The notes below the pieces were generated by a model. It was not told the origin of the DNA. It saw nothing but the letters and a program-made list of their open reading frames with translations, and made no database searches. Of a stretch of 64,000 nucleotides of DNA, positions 26,674-34,889 are shown piece after piece. Every line of letters begins with the position of its first letter. The stretch's first letter is position 1. The DNA comes from Candidatus Poribacteria bacterium. Its GTDB lineage: Bacteria; Poribacteria; WGA-4E; WGA-3G. The position numbers and the translations under genes are program-made. The stretch lies in NCBI GenBank assembly GCA_028824685.1, contig JAPPCZ010000044.1, positions 1-64,000 of the forward strand. Reading direction: 5' to 3'.

Positions 26674-27372
26674 ATGCGAAATCAGTCGACTAATAAACCT
26701 TCTCAAAGTGCAAACGCAGCACTGACCATGGATAGTTCCTCCGTCAGTAAAGATCCGCATATTCGTCCAAATTGGGCAAAACGTAGTTTTGACGTTCTCT
26801 TTGCAATCACAACCTTATTGCTTTCTTCTCCATTATTCTTACTTGGAAGTCTACTTGCCAAAGTCCAATCCACCGGACCCGTATTTTACAAAGCAAAGCG
26901 TGTAGGTAAAGATGGAACGATTTTTGAAATGTATAAATTCAGAACAATGGTTGTTGATGCTGATCAAATTGGAATCGGTCTCACAACACATAAAGACTCA
27001 CGTGTGACATGGATTGGAAGAATTTTACGCTTCACAAAATTAGATGAACTGCCAAACTTAATTAACGTCGTCAAAGGGGAAATGAGTCTCATCGGTCCTC
27101 GTCCTGAAGCTCCGAAATATGTCAAATACTACACAGAAACACAAAGACGAGTACTCCTTGTAAAACCCGGCATTACTGGTCCTTCGCAAATTGCCAACCG
27201 CAATGAAGAGGAAAAATTAGCTGCACAAACCGATCCAGAACACTATTATATTACACAATTAATGCCGAAAAAGTTAGAACTTGACCTTCACTACGTTGCA
27301 ACGCAGGGGTTCATTTCCGATATAGGTTGGTTGATTAAAACCTTTTGGGTAGTTATTTTTCCGCCTAATTAA
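26674..27372 (+). CDS. Undecaprenyl-phosphate sugar phosphotransferase
   Basis: A bacterial sugar transferase (WcaJ/PglC superfamily) that would start a polysaccharide repeat unit by moving a sugar-1-phosphate to undecaprenyl phosphate. Visible motifs are KRSFDVLFAITTLLLSSPLF (membrane-associated helix, about 30-49), GPVFYKAKRVGKDG, YKFRTMVVDAD and the catalytic region LDELPNLINVVKGEMSLIGP with PRPE (about 125-148). At 232 residues it is the short form without extra N-terminal helices. The neighbouring GT4 and CapD-type genes support a shared pathway. Confidence 0.92.
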   Translation: MRNQSTNKPSQSANAALTMDSSSVSKDPHIRPNWAKRSFDVLFAITTLLLSSPLFLLGSLLAKVQSTGPVFYKAKRVGKDGTIFEMYKFRTMVVDADQIGIGLTTHKDSRVTWIGRILRFTKLDELPNLINVVKGEMSLIGPRPEAPKYVKYYTETQRRVLLVKPGITGPSQIANRNEEEKLAAQTDPEHYYITQLMPKKLELDLHYVATQGFISDIGWLIKTFWVVIFPPN

Positions 27373-27447
27373 AAGAAGTAAATCAATGAATCGGGTAATC
27401 TACACAACATTTAGAATGTATATCGCCTCCGTGAAACAACCATAAAT

Positions 27448-28317
27448 ATGAAACAGAAACGTGTCTTGATAATCATAGCCGCTATTGTTATACTCTTTTT
27501 CTTATCTGTCATTGTCCGTATTATGATGGTTGGAACATCATCTATCGGTCAGAAAGTGGCTGTGCTTGATATTACAGGCATCATATCCAAATCAGATGCG
27601 CCCATAAAACTGATCCACGCCTATCGAGATGATCCAAGCGTAAAGGCTATTGTACTCCGCATTAATACACCGGGTGGGAGTGTAGCGCCTGTCCAGGAAA
27701 TTCATCGTGAATTAACAAAATTGGATAAACCTATAGTCGCATCAATGGGTGGCACAGCCGCTTCGGGCGGTTATTACATCGCCTGTGCAGCTGATACCAT
27801 TGTCGCTAATCCAGGAACCCTGACCGGTAGTATCGGTGTAATCATGCAGTTCACCAAAATGAAGGGTTTATATGAGAAAATCGGGTTAGAGCAGCAAGTT
27901 ATTAAAAGTGGTCAATTTAAAGATGCAGGTTCAATTTTTCGCGATCTCACCGAAGAGGAAAAAGATGTTCTTCAAGGAACTGTTGATGATGTTTACAATC
28001 AATTTGTAGACGCAATCGTTAAATCGCGTGAAGAACATTTAAATCGAGACGAAATCGTCAAACTTGCTGATGGACGTATCTTCTCTGGAAAACAGGCTCA
28101 GACCCATAAATTAATCGATAAATTAGGAAACCTACAAGATGCCATTAAAATTGCTGGGGCGCTCGGTAACATTGAAGGCACTCCCAAAATCGTCCGCAAG
28201 CAAAGAAAGTCTTCCTTACTTGAACAACTCCTCGGTATAAAACATAATCCTCAATTTGACGACATTCTCAACTTACCCGGTGTTACATTTCGATATGAAC
28301 TTAGCCTTGGGAATTAG
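27448..28317 (+). CDS. sppA: Signal peptide peptidase SppA
   Basis: A membrane-anchored serine protease (S49 family) that degrades cleaved signal peptides. An N-terminal membrane helix (about 6-25) is followed by the ClpP-like domain with LRINTPGGSVAPVQEI, the Ser nucleophile in GGTAASGGYYIACAAD (about 98-113) and the Lys base in IKSGQFKDAGS (about 151-161). At 289 residues it is the short, single-domain form. It starts a likely operon with the kinase (13 bases downstream) and an ABC exporter. Confidence 0.93.
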   Translation: MKQKRVLIIIAAIVILFFLSVIVRIMMVGTSSIGQKVAVLDITGIISKSDAPIKLIHAYRDDPSVKAIVLRINTPGGSVAPVQEIHRELTKLDKPIVASMGGTAASGGYYIACAADTIVANPGTLTGSIGVIMQFTKMKGLYEKIGLEQQVIKSGQFKDAGSIFRDLTEEEKDVLQGTVDDVYNQFVDAIVKSREEHLNRDEIVKLADGRIFSGKQAQTHKLIDKLGNLQDAIKIAGALGNIEGTPKIVRKQRKSSLLEQLLGIKHNPQFDDILNLPGVTFRYELSLGN

Positions 28318-28329
28318 AGGCTATCCGTC

Positions 28330-29484
28330 ATGAATCACAAATATCGAATTAATCCTGATTGGAAGCGGCTTGCAAGTCTTATTGTGATGCCGAACCAACG
28401 TGTACTCGTCCTTGGTACTTCAGATGCCGGAAAATCAACATTTTGTCGTTATCTGACTGATTACGCTTGTAAAGCATCGTTGAAAGTTGCATTTGTTGAC
28501 GCTGATGTAGGACAATCTCAAATCGGTCCTCCTACCACCATCGGCATGAAACTCTTTGAACCATCATCAGAAGGTGCTGAATCGCATTTACCCTTTGGCG
28601 GTCACGAAAATGATACTACCGACCAAGAAAACTCTAATATGAAATCCGAACAAATTGGGAACACACAGAAAAACCGAAGTGATGAATTATACCACAAAGC
28701 AGATGTTTTCTATTTTGTCGGTGCTTTATCTCCGCAACGCAATCTACTTCCGATTTTAACTGGAACCAGATTAATGGTTGATGCTGGACTGAATGCTGGT
28801 GCAGATTTCACTGTTATTGATACAACAGGATATGTTCATGACGGAGCGGCCGTGGCGTTAAAACAGCAAAAAATTGATCTTATTCGTCCACATCATTTGG
28901 TCTGCATCGGGCGTTCCAAGGACTTGGAAAGGATTGTTGCTTGTTATAACGACTTAAATTTTCTCACAATCCACTATCTACCCCCACATAAGTTGGTACG
29001 CACAAAAAGCAGTGAAGCACGTAAGAGAAATCGAAAAGCGAAATTTGAAGCATATTTCGCAGATAGTGAACGCCAAACAGTTCCATTTGGACAAATTCGA
29101 GGCGCACGCACCTCATTTTTCAATGGCAGAATCGCAAATCAGAAGGAAATAGAAATACTCACCCGACTAACCGAAGAAGAGATAATATATGCCGAGTGGG
29201 GACATCGCTCTGTAAGCCTAATTGCGCGAAGAAACCTACCACAATCTGCCACTAAAAGTCTGAAAAACTATCTGAGTTTATCATTTGTTGTCGCTGAAAC
29301 ACTTGCTTACTTTGAACAACGCCTTGTGGGAATGGTTGATGAAGCAGGCAACACTTTAGCAATCGGTATTATTGAAAAGATGAACTTCCAAAATCAAAAC
29401 CTGAATATCCGTTGTGAACCAAGCATTGCTGCAAAAATCAAGGTCCTTCAATTTGGGGATTATAGGTATACCGAGAAACAGTAA
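28330..29484 (+). CDS. Clp1/Grc3-type polynucleotide 5'-hydroxyl kinase
   Basis: This P-loop protein of the Clp1/Grc3/NOL9 family phosphorylates 5'-OH ends of RNA or DNA in characterised members. Visible are the Walker A VLGTSDAGKSTFCRYL (about 28-43) and the family-specific VDADVGQSQIGPPTTIG (about 55-71). A downstream VIDTTGYVHDGAA supplies another conserved nucleotide-site motif. The 384-residue length and the C-terminal extension fit archaeal and bacterial members. The gene is tightly coupled to sppA (12 bases between). No partner RNA nuclease is nearby, so its substrate is unknown. Confidence 0.85.
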   Translation: MNHKYRINPDWKRLASLIVMPNQRVLVLGTSDAGKSTFCRYLTDYACKASLKVAFVDADVGQSQIGPPTTIGMKLFEPSSEGAESHLPFGGHENDTTDQENSNMKSEQIGNTQKNRSDELYHKADVFYFVGALSPQRNLLPILTGTRLMVDAGLNAGADFTVIDTTGYVHDGAAVALKQQKIDLIRPHHLVCIGRSKDLERIVACYNDLNFLTIHYLPPHKLVRTKSSEARKRNRKAKFEAYFADSERQTVPFGQIRGARTSFFNGRIANQKEIEILTRLTEEEIIYAEWGHRSVSLIARRNLPQSATKSLKNYLSLSFVVAETLAYFEQRLVGMVDEAGNTLAIGIIEKMNFQNQNLNIRCEPSIAAKIKVLQFGDYRYTEKQ

Positions 29485-29523
29485 GGCAATTTTCCATAGT
29501 TGTCTCAGAATAAAATATTAAAT

Positions 29524-31383
29524 ATGAAGAAAGAGTCTTCTGGTCAAGGTGATGATGCCTTGCACCCAAAAAACCACCTTTTCCGGTTTCTACGTTATCT
29601 CATTCCATACAAAGGTTCTATTATATTAGCAATGGTTTGTGCTTTGGTCGTTTCTGTTTGTGATCTCGGACCGATTCAGATTTTAGCAGATACGCTAAAT
29701 TCACTAAAACTATTAGAAAACTTCAGTCAATCTTCCGAACCTCGTACTATCCGTTTTTTTTATATAGAGAACATTTTTGAAGGTTATGAAATTACATTAA
29801 CAGATGCGGGCGATGCCATCCGTTTCTTTTTTTGGATTTTTATAGGCGCTGTCAGTCTTGTTTTTGTAAAGGGATTTTTTGTTTTCGGTAACGATTTTCT
29901 GATGGAACGTGTCGGAAATAAATTTAGCTTCCGCGTGCGAAATGACCTATACGAAAAATTAGTTTCAGCCCCACTGGGTATCCTCTCAGAAAATCAAAGT
30001 GGCGACGTAATGGCAAGAACCACTGATGACGTGCGAATGTTGCAGCAAGCAGTCGCAGCGACAGCATTAATTATGCGTGCGATTATTAAGGTCGTCGTTT
30101 TTGGTGCAGTGTTGCTCTATAAAAATGTCTATATGACGATCTTCTCCATGTTAGTACTGCCAATTGTTGCATATTCCATCTCACGTATCGGAGCACGTGT
30201 CCGCAAAGCAAGCATGGAAATTCAACAAAGTAGTTCGGACATCTATTCGCAACTCAAGGAAACGCTTGATGGAATCAACATTATAAAAAGTTTTACCGCC
30301 GAAAAAACTGAAATGGAGAGGTTTCAAACGGTTACATCAAGCCAATACGACTCAGCAATTCGTCGCGCAAAATTTGCATCCCTTCTTCCACCACTTATTG
30401 AATGGATGGCAGCTATCGGAATCACAACAGTTTTAGGACTTGGTTGTTGGAACGTCATAGAAGGAAGTCTTGATATAGGTTGGTTTGTAGGTTATATTGC
30501 AATAGTCGGTCTGATGTATAAACCGATTAAGACGATAGGTAGTGTCAATAATGTCTTACAACAAAGTCTCGCTTCTGCAGATCGTATTTTCCCACTGCTT
30601 GATTTAGAAAGAGAACTTGGTAGTCAACCAGATGGAAAACGTGAACTCCCTAACGTACAGGGAACTGTCCAATTTCAAAACGTCTCGTTCGCGTATCAAG
30701 AACGCCCTGTGATAAAAAATGTCAGTTTTAAAGTGGAGCCGGGGGAGATTACCGCACTTGTCGGTCCAAGCGGCAGCGGGAAGACAACACTACTCAACCT
30801 ACTGCTAAAGTTCTATACAGTTGAAAGTGGTACAATTCTAATTGATGATTTTCCCGTTGATGAGGTCACGCTGACATCATTAAGGCAAAATATTGCCCTT
30901 GTTCCACAGGGTACGTTTCTATTTGATGGCACTGTTTTAGAAAATATCGGATACGGTTCACCAGGTGCAACAAGAGAATCAATCATCGCGGCAGCAGAAA
31001 AAGCAAACGCTCACGGTTTTATTTCTGAAATGCCTAACGGTTACGACACACCAATAGGAGAGGCAGGTGGTAACCTCTCAGGTGGAGAACAGCAGCGTAT
31101 TTCTATTGCCCGCGCTATTCTAAAAGATGCTCCAATTCTCATCTTAGATGAAGCAACTTCAGCTCTTGACACACAATCAGAAGCAATTATCCAAAAATCG
31201 CTGACAAATCTTATGGAGGGTAGAACCAGCTTTATTATTGCACATCGACTTTCAACGGTAATGCGTGCTGACAATATTTTGGTTATTGACGATGGTGAAA
31301 TCGTGGAAAGCGGAAACCACACGAAATTATTAGAAAAAGACGGTCTTTATAATAAACTGTGTCAACAGCAGATTTTCGGATAA
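29524..31383 (+). CDS. ABC exporter (MsbA-like, fused permease and ATPase)
   Basis: This is a half-transporter with about six membrane helices (residues about 20-320) followed by a complete ATPase domain: Walker A GPSGSGKTT, Q-loop region NIALVPQGTFLFDGT, signature NLSGGEQQR, Walker B ILILDEATSALD and switch His in IIAHRLS. Homodimers of this class export lipids (MsbA), peptides or drugs. The polysaccharide cluster upstream makes a lipid-linked substrate plausible but not shown. The ATG at 29524 is taken as start; an in-frame TTG at 29500 would add 8 residues. Confidence 0.88.
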   Translation: MKKESSGQGDDALHPKNHLFRFLRYLIPYKGSIILAMVCALVVSVCDLGPIQILADTLNSLKLLENFSQSSEPRTIRFFYIENIFEGYEITLTDAGDAIRFFFWIFIGAVSLVFVKGFFVFGNDFLMERVGNKFSFRVRNDLYEKLVSAPLGILSENQSGDVMARTTDDVRMLQQAVAATALIMRAIIKVVVFGAVLLYKNVYMTIFSMLVLPIVAYSISRIGARVRKASMEIQQSSSDIYSQLKETLDGINIIKSFTAEKTEMERFQTVTSSQYDSAIRRAKFASLLPPLIEWMAAIGITTVLGLGCWNVIEGSLDIGWFVGYIAIVGLMYKPIKTIGSVNNVLQQSLASADRIFPLLDLERELGSQPDGKRELPNVQGTVQFQNVSFAYQERPVIKNVSFKVEPGEITALVGPSGSGKTTLLNLLLKFYTVESGTILIDDFPVDEVTLTSLRQNIALVPQGTFLFDGTVLENIGYGSPGATRESIIAAAEKANAHGFISEMPNGYDTPIGEAGGNLSGGEQQRISIARAILKDAPILILDEATSALDTQSEAIIQKSLTNLMEGRTSFIIAHRLSTVMRADNILVIDDGEIVESGNHTKLLEKDGLYNKLCQQQIFG

Positions 31384-31615
31384 TCCTGACGAATAGGGGC
31401 TGTAACGCATAACGCCCGATATAGTTTAGTGTCCTATATAAAAACGCCAAAAAATCACACATTTGTAAACTAATTAGATTTAAACACGTCTCAATACTAT
31501 GTAGGTTAAATTAACGTTTCAACAATATTATATCATTTTCGTTCTTTTTATAGTATAACTACATATTCTGTGGGTGTGTTAAGTTTTTGTCACTGATTAT
31601 TTTTTAGATTTTAAC

Positions 31616-31644
31616 TTGACAAAACAATATATTTATGTTAATAT
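31616..31644 (+). promoter_or_regulatory. Near-consensus promoter without a downstream gene
   Basis: TTGACA (31616-31621), a 17-base spacer and TAATAT (31639-31644) form one of the best sigma-70-type promoters in the window. No plus-strand coding region follows before 32907; the opposite-strand pentapeptide gene ends at 32069. A non-coding transcript or regulatory function is possible. Confidence 0.55.
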
Positions 31645-31728
31645 TATTTTTACATAGTAAAATAGTATTCTCAATATACTCAAAATTCTACAGAAAAAAG
31701 AGAAGAAAAAACAAAAAAACTCAAAATC

Positions 31729-31822
31729 CACGTCACAATCCTTGTCCTGATTGAATTCTGCACGTCACAGTGACGTGCAAAACGCCTAAATGTGACGTGA
31801 AATACGTCCTAAATGTGACGTG
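31729..31822. promoter_or_regulatory. Cluster of five CACGTCAC/GTGACGTG sites
   Basis: CACGTCAC occurs at 31729-31736 and 31761-31768, and its complement GTGACGTG at 31770-31777, 31792-31799 and 31815-31822. The central pair forms the palindrome GCACGTCACAGTGACGTGC. The last two lie in a direct repeat of 23 bases (CCTAAATGTGACGTGAAA). They may be regulator-binding sites or a structured RNA. The gap 31384-32068 otherwise has only the promoter above and a minus-strand terminator. Confidence 0.5.
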
Positions 31823-31930
31823 AAACGTCTTAATTCAATGTGTAGATCGGGGAGGACGCAGCGAAACTCAAGCGACAATATGCTTTGTACGAAAACTTTA
31901 CACACCCGTATTCTGAAAAGAGTTTTTCAT

Positions 31931-31970
31931 ACCAAAAAAATATAAGCCCTGATCAGGAAGGATCAGGGCT
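31931..31970 (-). terminator. Rho-independent terminator for the pentapeptide gene
   Basis: A perfect 10-bp stem, AGCCCTGATC (31945-31954) with GATCAGGGCT (31961-31970), has a 6-base loop. Read on the minus strand it is followed by TATATTTTTTTGG, a good U-tract, about 100 bases after the minus-strand gene's stop. Confidence 0.8.
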
Positions 31971-32068
31971 GTTGTGAACAACTTAGGTTGTAAACGTGTT
32001 CCAAAGTTAATTGAATTGTAACAATATCAACGCAGAATCACTATGGCGTGAAAACAATGAATAAAACC

Positions 32069-32644
32069 TTAATTTCGTCCTTGTTTGGTGATAGCGCCCT
32101 CCAGGTCGGATTCGCGGTAGATCGCTTCAGATAAATCTACCTCATAAAGATATGCACCTTTGAAATTTGCGCCGAGTAAAACGATACCGTCTAATTTAAT
32201 TTCACCAAAAATTGCTTCTTCCAGATTAGCATTTTCAAAAGTCGTAAGGCTGCCAAAGGGAGCAGTAGGAACACATTGAGGACATCCAAGTGTTGCTCGT
32301 CGTAAATCGGCACCGCGAAAATTAGTGCCAGAGAGGAGGCTTCCACTCAGAAACGCTCCAAACAAGTTAGCATTTTCCAGCGTTGCTTCTGTTAGATTTG
32401 CCCCAACCAAATAGGTGCGTAATAGAATTGCACCGGATAGGTCTGCTCCAGTTAGATTTGCATCGTTTAGATTAGCATCAGTTAAATCAGCGTCTTTTAA
32501 ATTTGCACCACTTAAATTTGCCTCTGAGAAATCAGCACCGACAAGTGATTGATTTGCTAAGTCTACATTGGTTAGATCTTCGTTAGCTAAAGACTCACCT
32601 TCTAATAAACGTTGAACTACATCTTTTTGCGGTTTTTCATGCAT
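32069..32644 (-). CDS. Pentapeptide repeat protein
   Basis: About 16 pentapeptide units of the A(D/N)Lxx type (for example ANLSGANLKDADLTDANLND) build a right-handed quadrilateral beta-helix between about residues 20 and 125. The series is broken by an insert with a Cys pair (LGCPQCVPTAPFGS, about 131-144) before further repeats reach the C terminus. Some pentapeptide proteins mimic DNA and protect gyrase, but most have no known role, and nothing here decides between these. The ATG at 32644 is preceded by GGAGG at good spacing and is preferred to the longer frame. Confidence 0.88.
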   Translation of the reverse strand: MHEKPQKDVVQRLLEGESLANEDLTNVDLANQSLVGADFSEANLSGANLKDADLTDANLNDANLTGADLSGAILLRTYLVGANLTEATLENANLFGAFLSGSLLSGTNFRGADLRRATLGCPQCVPTAPFGSLTTFENANLEEAIFGEIKLDGIVLLGANFKGAYLYEVDLSEAIYRESDLEGAITKQGRN

Positions 32645-32906
32645 AAATTGCCTCCATTTTGTTCGGTTTTTAATAGACATATCAGGTAATAAATACCATC
32701 AAAACTTTGTAACAAACATTAACGTTAGACGTTTTTAACGCAAATTGAAATTTTAAGACATTAGTAGTGCGGAATTGGATGACGAAATATTATCAACGGT
32801 TATCTGTCCGAATGCTTGGAACATAAACGGTTAATTAGTATATATGCAAATAATTTAGTATATATGCAAAGTAAACAACTCTGCATTGACATAAGGAAAT
32901 ACAAAA

Positions 32907-34583
32907 ATGAAAAACTTTTACCCGGTTGATTCAGTTGATTATGATCTGTTTCCTGCTGAGGAGAAAAAAGAGGAGAACACTACTCCGGTAAAGGATGAGA
33001 CCTTCGCTTATCTCCAGACTATCGCGAAAACCCCGTTATTGGAAGCGGATCAAGAAAAAGCACTTTTTGAGACATACCAAGAAGGCATACAGGTTTTTGC
33101 GTCAAACTTCAAAAAATTTCCTAAGTGGGTAATAAACACGTTAGAAATTCCAATTAAAACCCGCAGTATTTCTAATCAAAATTTAAAACCAGCTCAAAAA
33201 GATCATAAACTAATTATAGATCAAATTTCGACATACATTTTACCAATAGAAGACATACTGCAAAAACTGGAAAAGCAACAAAAAAAGTTAGAAAATGTAA
33301 AGTCGAAAATTCTTCGGGGTAATCTGCACCTCCTCAAAAAATATGTAAATGATCCAGAATACGCTGCAGCTGTGTCTCCAGAATTAATGCAGGTAGGCTA
33401 CCTTGCTCTTACTAAAGCAATAGAAAGTTGGACACCTGAACGGGGGCAAAAGTTCCGAGCATACGCACGAGGCGTAATCCGCACCAGCATTGAAACAGCT
33501 CGCAGAACTCCTGATAAATTTGGGTTGTCAACCACAGAACAAGAACAAACCCCATTTTCTCATAATATGGAACACAATTCTCTTATTGAAGCAATGCCGC
33601 TTGATAAGGAAGAAGAGATACGTTTGCTTGAAATTTTTGCGGTGACACAATATGAAATAGTGCAACTTTTGGATAAACTTCCCCCAGATTTGTTAGATGA
33701 AATTGCATATACAAAGATCGGGCAAATTTTAGAAGTCCAGTGGACTGTAAACACTCTAAATCCACTTTTAGAAACGCTTCAAACTGAATTAGAACATCTC
33801 AAATCTCTCTTGATGAAACTTATAGAAGCAGATAAACTTGCCCACGACACCAAAATGAAAATTGTTGAAGCAAACCTACGATTAGTCGCAAGTATTGCAA
33901 AACAGCATCACTTTAATAAAACGGCTTTGACCTTCCTTGATCTCATGCAGGAAGGAAGCATCGGACTCATGAAGGCGGTTGAGAAATTTGACCACACACT
34001 CCGATACCGCTTCAGCACGTATGCCACGTGGTGGATAATGCAATCGATTAAACGCGCATTAGACCAGCAAGGACAGATCATTCGTGTTCCGTGTTACATC
34101 GGTGAAACCCGTAGATTGATCAAACAGGTGCAAACTAATCTTACCGCCACACTGGGGCGTGAACCCTCAATTAAAGAGGTCGCACGAGAGGTAAAACTCT
34201 CTGAGAAAAAGGTTGATGAAATCCTGCAAGCAACGAAAGACCCTATTTCGTTGGATGCACCGATTAGTGAAACTGCACCAGAAGTGCCAATTCGGGATAT
34301 AATTCCAGATGATTCTCAAATCACACCTGAAACAGAATTGGTTAACTTCTCTAAAATTGAAGCATTAGAAGAAGTCCTTAACAGAACACTCAACCCACGT
34401 GAAACCCACGTCATTGTCCTGCGCTACGGGTTAATTGATGGCACGGAATACACACTTGCTGATATCGGCACAAAACTTGAAATCAGCCGTGAACGAGTCC
34501 GACAGATCGAAGTTGAGGCTCTCAATAAACTCAGACGACACGAACCGAAAGAATTATTAAAGGAACTGTTTCAAAAATATTAG
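32907..34583 (+). CDS. Sigma-70 factor with duplicated, degenerate region 1.2-2
   Basis: An RNA polymerase sigma factor of group 1/2 type. Residues 316-392 are a canonical region 2 (IVEANLRLVASIAKQ, LDLMQEGSIGLMKAVEKFD, YRFSTYATWWIMQSIKRAL), 393-450 are region 3 and 486-546 are region 4 with a helix-turn-helix (TLADIGTKLEISRERVRQIE). Unusually, residues 30-200 form a second, degenerate set: a region 1.2 (YLQTIAKTPLLEADQEKAL), a non-conserved-region-like helix and a region 2 (ILRGNLHLLKKYV, LMQVGYLALTKAIESW, KFRAYARGVIRTSI). The Trp pair 375-376 used in promoter melting is Gly-Val (189-190) in this copy. Length 558. Whether it is the main sigma factor is not clear. Confidence 0.85.
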   Translation: MKNFYPVDSVDYDLFPAEEKKEENTTPVKDETFAYLQTIAKTPLLEADQEKALFETYQEGIQVFASNFKKFPKWVINTLEIPIKTRSISNQNLKPAQKDHKLIIDQISTYILPIEDILQKLEKQQKKLENVKSKILRGNLHLLKKYVNDPEYAAAVSPELMQVGYLALTKAIESWTPERGQKFRAYARGVIRTSIETARRTPDKFGLSTTEQEQTPFSHNMEHNSLIEAMPLDKEEEIRLLEIFAVTQYEIVQLLDKLPPDLLDEIAYTKIGQILEVQWTVNTLNPLLETLQTELEHLKSLLMKLIEADKLAHDTKMKIVEANLRLVASIAKQHHFNKTALTFLDLMQEGSIGLMKAVEKFDHTLRYRFSTYATWWIMQSIKRALDQQGQIIRVPCYIGETRRLIKQVQTNLTATLGREPSIKEVAREVKLSEKKVDEILQATKDPISLDAPISETAPEVPIRDIIPDDSQITPETELVNFSKIEALEEVLNRTLNPRETHVIVLRYGLIDGTEYTLADIGTKLEISRERVRQIEVEALNKLRRHEPKELLKELFQKY

Positions 34584-34641
34584 GATTTTGTCCCGTCATT
34601 GATATTTTATAGTGGATTTTACAATTAACTTTACATCTGAA

Positions 34642-34744
34642 CTGTAGGAGGGAACTCCGATTCCCGACTATCAGTGAGGTGCGTCGCGATTCGGAGATCG
34701 CTCCCGCTGAATGCCAAAAGCGCATTCAGCGTTGATTCACAGAA
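34642..34744. repeat. Family-3 inverted repeat carrying a related palindromic element
   Basis: TGTAGGAGGGAACTCCGATT (from 34643) and GTCGCGATTCGGAGATCGCT form the two arms. The right arm is interrupted after CTCC by a 34-bp element at 34705-34738 with arms GCTGAATGC and GCATTCAGC and the GTTGATT end, after which the arm resumes with ACAG. The gap 34584-34889 holds nothing else recognisable. Confidence 0.65.
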
Positions 34745-34889
34745 GATATGTGAATTTATTTACGTAATTTACTATAAAAGACAAACAAATAACTATCAAT
34801 TGTAAGTATGTTGCAGGACTTTAGCAAGTTCTGCAACAACCAATTGACACATCACCTCAATCCAACCGCTCAACTAAAGGAATCCCCGA

